Shown here one piece after another: positions 56,501-64,000 of a stretch of DNA of 64,000 nt (positions are counted from its first letter, which is position 1; each line of letters begins with the position of its first letter). The position numbers and the translations under genes are program-made. The notes below the pieces were generated by a model. It was not told the origin of the DNA and made no database searches. It saw nothing but the letters and a program-made list of their open reading frames with translations. The stretch spans positions 70,369,357 through 70,433,356 of the forward strand of contig NC_080175.1 in the NCBI RefSeq assembly GCF_950295315.1. Direction: 5' to 3'. Origin of the DNA: Erinaceus europaeus (Eukaryota; Chordata; Mammalia; Eulipotyphla; Erinaceidae).

Positions 56501-58631
56501 AAAGAAGAAATTATGTTAAGAAGATGGCAATTATGACCAGAGTTAGGATATTTTCCCTGTGAGGAAATAGGTAAGAAACAGCCCAAGAGTAGTCATAAAC
56601 ACTGTGGTTTCTGGACAAAAAACACTAGGAAGCCATGTGGTAATTCTCGTCACATTCATTTCTCTAAGACCTGAGATCAGAATGTATTATTTTCAACAGT
56701 TATAAGAAATATGTGGCACATTCAAAGAGTAAAGATGTAGACAAATTTTAATAAAATAATCCCAGACCCAATTTACAGGAAAGCCTTTTCCTGCCATTTG
56801 CCCTGAGGGTAAAGATACAATGGAATAGTTGATGGAAAGGAGAGAGCTGGATAGAAGGTAGGTAGTACTGGAGGGAATTATGACCTTCAGTTCAGGGGTA
56901 AGTCAACCTGATAAGACCTTACAGGGAAGAAGTCAAGTAGTAAACTTTTTGATTATACTCTCTTCTTCCCAGTGAGCTTCCAATATTTCCTTCCATTGGC
57001 CAAATCCAAATAAAAGTCAATGTCAAAGACACTTCTTATTTTAGACTACTACACAAGTCAGCTTCTCTTCTGTGGGCACAGAGTGGCATGGGGAAAGTGA
57101 AGTTTTAATCTAGAGGTCCAATGAAAAACCTACAACATAAAATCTTTTTGTTGTAGCTCAAGTTAAATGAGCTCAGTTTTAAAGGCAAGGAAGCCTTTTG
57201 TTACATTAAAAATATGATTTAATAATATATAGTGAGAGAAAGTACATCAGCTAACTTATTGATTTAAAAATTCCTTTTCAACAATTCTAATATATGTTAA
57301 TAATGCATGTTGAAATAAAAGTGAGACTAAGGCTATACATCATGTAATAACCACAATTTAACTAGATGAGAAGGCCATTATGAAGGTATCCAGGAGACTT
57401 GGGAATTCAGATGATTTTGATGTCAGGATTAAGCTTGAATCCCAATTGGTTCATTACTACTGATACCTTAAATACTTGTTTAAACATTGGGCACAGTGCT
57501 GTTCAGAGACTCGCAAGCAGTAGGTGCTAAATGACCTCATGCTATTATTGTTATCACAATTCCCTTGCAGAGTTCTAATTATAAATTGCTGAGAATGCAA
57601 GTAGTATCCATTTCTGTATACCACTGTGTCTTATAATTTTGCTCTCACAATGTTAATGCCTATTATTAGAATCCTTTCAGGTTAAAAAAAATAGGTGAAG
57701 AATCCTACATAGAATTTATGAGGGGGATATTTCTTAGATATTTATGATCAGATTCACTGATATTGATTAAAATAGCCCAAATGGGCACATGAGATATATA
57801 ATCCGATTTAAAATGAATTATTTCCAAACCAGATCCATTTCCATCCCCACCACGAGTACTGAGAATCAAGGCTGTGTAATCATTTTAGACATATGCTCAT
57901 GACTGAAACAAAGAATGTAAGAACAGGTGTTGGGATTCAATTTTCAACATATGGTAAGTTCTTCCCATGCAGCTAGCTGTGATCTTTGTCAAAGGTCTAG
58001 AGACAAAAAGACAGAGTCAGAAGTGGCTCTGTGTTTCAAAAGCACACTTGGAACAGCACCATTATAAATTCACTTTCCTTAAGCCAGAGAAAAACTCTCC
58101 TTTATATCAGTAATGTAGAATGAATTGAAAGCAGAATCTGAATTGAGTTATATAACTTCCCATGTCTTAGAGAGCAACAGAGCAATAGAGTGATGAATCA
58201 AGGTCAGAAACCCTTTTCATAGCAGCGTATGGTCTTAATATGCTATCTAGCTCCAGACCTAAGTGTAGACATATACAACAGGGAACAGAGTAACAGAATA
58301 TACCCTGAGATTTAACCAAGGTCAGCCCTGTCAGTTTCTGTATTCACCTTGCCACAGAGAAATGAATAGAAATTCTGAAATGTTGCCATCCTGTAATGGC
58401 TAAAACAGAACGGCCATTGTACCAAATTTCTGGGGCTATGGAAAAAGAGATTAACTAGAGGATACCCCTATGACAGGAAAAAAACAAGGACACAATGTCC
58501 AGAGAGTTGCCATTCAGTCATTCTCTGAGAAAAGAAGCTGTTATAACACTTAGCTTATTTGAGGTGTCTTTCCAGACCCTTTAAATCAGCTAAACCCAGG
58601 TTAGGTTGTTACGTTGAGTACCCCCACACCA
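53541..58631. other. Five kilobases of repeat-poor unique DNA
   Basis: I find no SINE, L1 or ERV in this block, only short homopolymers (for example poly-T at 55388-55400). ORFs up to 95 codons (55365-55652; 56302-56586 on minus) lack recognisable domains. The low repeat density contrasts with the rest of the window and may reflect regulatory constraint. That is an inference. Confidence 0.4.
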
Positions 58632-59982
58632 CCCTGTACCTTTCTTTTTTTTTTAATTTTTTATTTAAGAAAGGATTAATGAACAAAAACATAAGGTAGG
58701 AGGGGTACAACTCCACACAGTTCCCACCACCCAATCTCCATAACCCACCCCCTCGCATGATAGCTTTCCCATTCTCTAGCCCTCTGGGAGCATGGACCCA
58801 GGGTCGTTGAGGGTTGCAGAAGGTAGAAGGTCTGGCTTCTGTAATTGCTTCCCCGCTGAACATGTCTGAACATGAACAGTCTGCCTCTCTCTTTCCCTAG
58901 TAAGGTGTGTCACTGGGGAAGCTGAGCTCCAGGACACATTGGTGGGGTCTTCAATCCAGGGAAGCCTGGCCAGCATCCAGGTGGCATCTGGAACCTGGTG
59001 ATTGAAAAGAGAGTTAACATACGAAGCCAAACAATTTGTTGAGCAATCATGCATCCCAAGCTTGGAATAGTGGAGAGGAAGTGTTAGGGAGGTACTCATT
59101 GCAAACTCTAGTGTACTTCTGCTTTCAGGTATATATTTTGCAGTAGTTTATGGATACGTGTGCACATAAGCTCTCTCTCACAGAAACTGGTGTATATCTA
59201 GGTTATGGGACTTTGTTAGAAAGTGAACTACCTGAGATGAAATTAGAGTGTACTATAAAAGGAAAGGTCTCACCCGAGTAATGAAGCTGAAGGGTTGTCA
59301 TTCCACACATGAAGTCTCTGGACACAGTCTGAGGTGAAGCATGTTGAGGTGGCAATCGTTGCGTTGGTTAGGTTGTGATCAGCGGATGCAATATTACTTG
59401 GTTTGGATTGGGAGATGCATACGGGAAAGTGGGCCCTATCCAAGGGTTCCAGGACTCGGGGAAGTAGGGGCTCTATAGTGGAGATGTGAGGTTCCTGCTG
59501 TCTTAGGGTTCAAAAAGACAATCGATAGTTAATGTTATCATCACATTATTTGTTAATTGGGTTAACTTTGAAAAGTCCCTTTGTTATGGTTTGCTGTACA
59601 GTATCCAGTATCTTGTATATAGCTGTGCTATTGGATGCTTCTAATCTACTTGGTCTAGGTTTTTGAGAGAGTCCGCATATCAAATACACAGCCTATATAT
59701 TAAAAAGATTCAGTTTGTGTTTTGAGAAACTTTGAGACATACAATTGATTTCCCCCCTCTCATATTAATTAACTACTGATTTATATGTCTACATTTTGCT
59801 AGGAGTGTACATAAACACCATTCCCACCACCAAAGGACTGTGACCCATCCCTCCTGCCCACTCCCACCCCCCACTGGCCCAGGAAGCTGCATGTCTACCC
59901 CTCACCACTGGGTTTTTACTTTGGTGCCCTACTTACAATTTGATCAGGTCCTGCTTTTAGTTTCCCTTTCAGATCTTCTAAG

Positions 59983-60464
59983 TCAGCTTCTGTTGATGAG
60001 TGGGATCATCCCATACTCATCTTTATCTTTCTGACTTAGTTCACTTAACATAATTCCTTCTAGCTCTGTCCAAGATGGGTCAGAGAAGGTGGGTTCATTG
60101 TTTTTGATAGCTGCATAGTATTCCATTGTGTATATATACCACAGCTTTTTCAGCCACTTATCTGTTGTTGGGCACCTGGGTTGCTTCCAGGTTTTAGCTA
60201 TTATGAATTGTGCTGCTATGAACATAGGAGTACACACCTCTTTTTGGTTGGGTGTTATGGAGTCCTTGGGGTATAAGCCCAGGAGAGGAATTACTGGATC
60301 CTATGGAAGGTCCATGTCTAGCCTCCTGAGAGTTTTCCAGACTACTCTCCACAGAGGCTGTACAATTTACATTCCCACCAGCAATGTAAAAGGGTTCCTC
60401 TGTCCCCATATCCTCTCCAGCATTTGTTGCTGCTGTCCTTTTTGATGTATGCCATTCTTACACT
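59983..60464 (-). pseudogene. L1 ORF2 C-terminus, native stop retained
   Basis: The frame 60237-59983 carries CTPMFIAAQFIIAKTWKQPR and continues through LSELSQKDKDEYGMIPLINRS to a stop at 59983. It appears to keep the original end that the copies at 36.3 and 49.8 kb lost. [16 protein letters not shown] lies upstream at about 60450-60390. Disrupted between the two. Confidence 0.88.
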
Positions 60465-61297
60465 ACAATCATTTATCTGGAACATGAAAACACCTAGAAT
60501 TGCCAAAACCATCTTAAGGAAAAGAAACAGAAATGGAGGCATCACACTCCCAGACCTTAAACTATATTATAAAGCCATCATCATCAAAACAGCATGGTAC
60601 TGGAACAAAAATAAGCACACAGACCAGTGGAACAGAATTGAAAGCCCAGAAGTAAATCCCAACACCTATGGCATCTAATCTTTGATAAGGGGGCCCAAAG
60701 GATTAAGTGGAAAAAGGAGGCTCTCTTCAATAAATGGTGCTGGGAAAACTGGGTTGAAACATGCAGAAGAATGAAATTGAACCACTTTATCTCACCAGAA
60801 ACAAAAATCAACTCCAAATGGATCAAAGACCTAGATGTCAGACCAGAAACAATCAAATACTTAGAGGAAAACGTTGGTAAAACACTTTCCCACATACGCC
60901 TCAAGGACATCTTTGATGAATCAAACCCAATTGCAAGGAAGACTAAAGCAGAAACAAACCAATGGGACTACATCAAATTGAAAAGCTTCTGCACATCCAA
61001 AGAAACTATCACACAAACAAAGAGACCCCTCATAGAATGGGAGAAGATCTTCACATGCCATACATCAGACAAGAAACTAATCACCAAAATATATAAAGAG
61101 CTCAGCAAACTTAGCACCAAAAAAGCAAATGACCCCATCCAAAAATGGGCAGAGGATATGAACAAAACATTCACCTCAGAGGAGATCCGAAAGGCTAACA
61201 AACATATGAAAAACTGCTCTAGGTCACTGATTGTCAGAGAAATGCAAATTAAGACAACACTAAGATACCACCTCACTCCTATAAGAATGGCATACAT
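60465..61297 (+). pseudogene. Inverted L1 ORF2 segment after the RT domain
   Basis: Frames 60424-60678 and 60771-61346 give [60 protein letters not shown] and NKHMKNCSRSLIVREMQ. These are the ORF2 region between the reverse transcriptase and the Cys-rich end. A stop after NTYGI and a frame change break it. Confidence 0.9.
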
Positions 61298-61349
61298 CCC
61301 TGTACCTTTCATTATTGTGCTGTGCTGTGTGTCCTCACTTACCTAAAAT

Positions 61350-61590
61350 TTGTTGTAGAGTTTGAGGAGAGAGCTCAATGGCTAACTACAAGATTTACAG
61401 GCCTGAGGCCCAGATCATATACTCCAGGCACCACCATAAGTTGGAGCTGAATAGTTTCTGTTCTCTGATTCTTTTTCTCTCCCCTTCTTTATCATTTGTT
61501 GCCTGTTTTCTCTCTCCCCTCTCTCCTAACCCTTCTCCTTTTTTTCTGACCTCCATCCCTCCTCTTCTTCCTCTGTCTCTCATAATATTA
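61350..61590 (+). mobile_element. Decayed SINE
   Basis: gagtttgaggagagagctca, ggcctgaggcccagatcata, ccaggcaccaccataagttg and gagctgaatagtttctgttc, then a long CT-rich body. Confidence 0.65.
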
Positions 61591-62390
61591 ATGGGTAATA
61601 TTAAAAATCAAGAAGTAATATATACCATATTGGGCAATTTTATGAGCATAGGCATTGATTCTTCTGCATTATAATCCAGTGCCTTGCACCAAGCAAAATA
61701 GATGGTCAATATGATTGCTGATTAGTTGTATAACCAAATGTGTTTGTAGCAGAAAACACAGAGAACCAACTAGAAATTGTGTGAGAATGCTCATTTTATC
61801 TTAATTATATATATATATATATATATGGTTATATATATATTATAATATATATTATATATAATATATATAATATAATATATATAATATATTATATTATATA
61901 ATATATTATATTATATATTATATATAATATAATATTATATATATTATTATTACTTTATTACTATATATATATATATATATATACATATATATAGTAATAA
62001 AGCAGAATTATCCCTAGGATAATTCTGGAAGATAGTGGTAGTAAATATTTGTTTGAAGAGTTCCCTTGAAATTAGAGTTTATCCTGACAGGAAAAAATTG
62101 TATTCACTCCAGTATATTCTTAACCTATGGTCCTGTAAAGGCCTCATCAGACTTTCTATCTATGAGTCCCATCTTCTAGGAATAATGAAGGGTTCCATAG
62201 GATCCCAGCTGTAGGACACCTAGTTCTGACCCACAACTGAGCTAAAATGTCTCTTGAGAACTGTGGTACCATTTAACAAAGAATCTCAAAGGAACTCTGC
62301 AAGTGTCCTAAAAGTCTTTGTGACTATGCCTTTCCTTTTGATTTTTAAAACTCAGATAGCCTAGGCAAAAATCATCATTAAATCTTGTTT
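61591..62390. other. Unique DNA around an AT-rich repeat
   Basis: Apart from the TA-rich tract at 61805-61995, nothing is recognised. Confidence 0.4.
61805..61995. repeat. Palindromic TA-rich tract
   Basis: About 190 bases made almost only of TA, TATAA and TATTA units, bounded by pure TA runs on both sides. Many overlapping inverted repeats allow hairpins or cruciforms. Confidence 0.95.
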
Positions 62391-62392
62391 GC

Positions 62393-62590
62393 TAAAAAGC
62401 TGAAAGATAGCTCAGTTGGGTGCACAGCTAGACCTCACAGCATCAGGGGAAGCATCCATGCTGTGGTGTCTCCCCCTATCTCTATGTCTTTTTCTAGCTG
62501 GAAATGTCAACTTGGACTGATAAAATTTCTTCAATAACCCCACTCACCAAATAAACTCACCTTTCCTCCTAAAAAAAAAAAAAAGAGGGA
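62393..62590 (+). mobile_element. Decayed SINE with A tail
   Basis: aaaagctgaaagatagctca, gttgggtgcacagctagacc, then tctccccctatctctatgtc and an A run at 62573-62584. Confidence 0.55.
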
Positions 62591-63118
62591 AGAAAACATA
62601 GAAGATTGTTGATTCTCATTTTGGGTGGGGAAAGTAAGAAGATCCTAGTGGAAATGTGCTGACAGATTTTGACATTTGCCTCAGTTTGTAACATGCATCC
62701 TTGCATTTCTAACTCCCAAAGCATTCCACTAGAATGCTATAGATGCAATTTAAATAATGTATGAAGCTATAGATACAAAAGAGTAATGCTATGAAAAATA
62801 TTTACACACGCTTCCACCAACATTTTGGTTTGTGGAGTTAAGGTCAGATCAACCCTTTGGTTCTGAAGAAAATTATCACTTTCTTAAAACAAAAAAAAGA
62901 AAAGAAAAGGATTACTCAAGTTTGGGGCCATCTCTGAGAGATAAAACCTTTTTGTCAGAACAACTTAGCCTGAATCAGGGCACATAGCTCATGGTAGAAC
63001 TTTGTCCTGTGAAGTCATCTCTTCCTTATGCTGTGAGTTCACCTTCCTCTAACCTTGACTCCACAATTCGCTATCCCACCATCCCATTCTTAACTCTAAC
63101 ATCAGTTTGTCTCATTTA
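62591..63118. other. Unique DNA, nothing recognised
   Basis: No repeat or coding signal; AAAAGAAAAGAAAAGG near 62894. Confidence 0.4.
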
Positions 63119-63121
63119 TTC

Positions 63122-63265
63122 TACATTTTATTTTTATTTTTTAACCAGAGCACTGCTCAGGTCTGGTTTACTGTGGCTCAGTGGATTGAAATTGGGACTT
63201 TGAAGCATCAGGCAAGTATCTTTGCATAACCCTTATGTTATCTCCCCCACCCTGCCCCATTTATT
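63122..63265 (-). mobile_element. tRNA-derived SINE, second subfamily
   Basis: agagcactgctcaggtctgg, tggattgaaattgggacttt and cataacccttatgttatctc. Confidence 0.8.
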
Positions 63266-63411
63266 CTAGAATGTAGAACAATTAAAAAATTTCATACTTA
63301 AGCTACTAACTTTAATATTTTCCTTCTAATTTAACTAATGTTATTTGTTTTTATATAATAGTAAGAAGGACCTAGAATGGTGGGAGGATCTCCCCCTGAA
63401 TATTACAATAT

Positions 63412-63612
63412 CTTTTAAAAACATTTTATTTATATACTGAATAGAGACAGAAACTAAGATGGAAGAGGGAGAGAGATAGGGAAAGAGAGAGGCACCTGCA
63501 GCTTTGCTTCACCTCATTGAAGTTTCTACCTGCGGGTGGGGCTCGGGGGTTTGAAACTTGGTTCTTGTATAATAATGAGTGCTGAACTGAGTGCACCATC
63601 ACCTGACCACTG
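63412..63612 (-). mobile_element. tRNA-derived SINE, diverged
   Basis: TTTATTTATATACTGAATAGAGAC tail side, GGGAGAGAGATAGGGAAAGAG body, gcagctttgcttcacctcat, gcgggtggggctcgggggtt, ttgaaacttggttcttgt and accatcacctgacc. Confidence 0.8.
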
Positions 63613-64000
63613 AATATTACAGTAGATTACAATCTATATTCCACAGGAAGCATGAGCTCTTCTAAAATAGACCATTTCAATATTGCCAACAACATTTTCT
63701 GAGCTAAATCAATCTTATGTCATATGTGCTTTTATTAGTTGAAGGAAAGAAAAGTCATCCCAAAGGTTTATTTAAAATAGAACTTAACTCTGTAAGTTTC
63801 TAAACTATTGTCTTAAACATTTTCAATAATTCTATCAAAATGCTTACAGTTTCACTAGGGCTTGATCATAGAAATGTTAGAACTCTATGATGAGGAGGTA
63901 AAATGTGGAATTTCAAAGCACTATTAGGTTGACTTTTATTGCACATAATGAGCATCTCCCAGATGGTGTAGAAATCATTAAAAATTAATTTTATAACCAC
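63613..64000. other. Unique DNA to window end
   Basis: No repeat or coding signal. Confidence 0.4.

Larger units (their letters stand above)
58645..61297 (-). mobile_element. Twin-primed L1 with part of ORF2
   Basis: The minus 3' segment runs from the poly-T at 58645 through a 1.34 kb 3' UTR to ORF2 at about 60464. The rest of the retained ORF2 (about 60465-61297) is inverted to the plus strand. A 13-bp duplication, ccctgtacctttc, lies at 58632-58644 and 61298-61310. Both segments reach the same ORF2 position (aagaatggcatac), as expected when the second primer annealed there. Confidence 0.93.

Overview
The window looks like mammalian intergenic or intronic DNA, and I find no host protein-coding gene, exon, or rRNA or functional tRNA gene in it. 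The dominant dispersed repeat is a tRNA-derived SINE: a head of the type gggagtcgggcggtag, a B box of the type ggttcgaacc, a pyrimidine-rich body and a CAA/TAA-rich tail. I associate this family with hedgehogs (Erinaceidae), so a hedgehog-like eulipotyphlan is the best guess. That assignment comes from recall of the SINE, not from a search.

Layout. Positions 1-22.5 kb are AT-rich unique DNA peppered with SINEs in both orientations, several simple-sequence tracts (notably a 0.35 kb AAGGG/CCCTT array near 2.0-2.35 kb) and one short L1-tailed insertion (4031-4864). At 22.5-27.2 kb a SINE (its own target-site duplication still visible) is split by a 4.4 kb composite of two non-autonomous ERV-like elements arranged head to head: LTR(-)/internal(-)/LTR(-) fused to LTR(+)/internal(+)/LTR(+). 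The whole composite carries one 6-bp target-site duplication. From 28 to 43.8 kb the window is rich in L1. It holds a twin-primed short element (28841-29742), old L1 relics (31.5-32.6 kb), a long decayed L1 with ORF2 and the ORF1 C-terminal region (about 35.0-40.4 kb, minus strand), an abutting short element in the opposite orientation (40433-41350) and a twin-primed L1 3' end (42588-43788). From 43.8 to 64 kb the sequence is mostly unique, with L1 3' ends at 48428-50125 and 58645-61297 (the latter twin-primed), a few SINEs, and a repeat-poor block at about 53.5-58.6 kb.

How it fits together. The content is a nested history of retrotransposition. L1 machinery supplied the L1 copies, the SINEs and the short L1-tailed elements; most carry target-site duplications that can be read directly. 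An ERV family lacking any visible gag, pro or pol then landed inside one SINE. The most unusual object is that ERV composite. Both of its outer ends are U5 ends, its U3 ends are joined in the middle with a 15-bp loss, and the R/U5 sequence types of the four LTRs alternate a-b-a-b instead of matching within each element. This suggests joint integration of two cDNAs followed by inversion or conversion of the central LTR pair.
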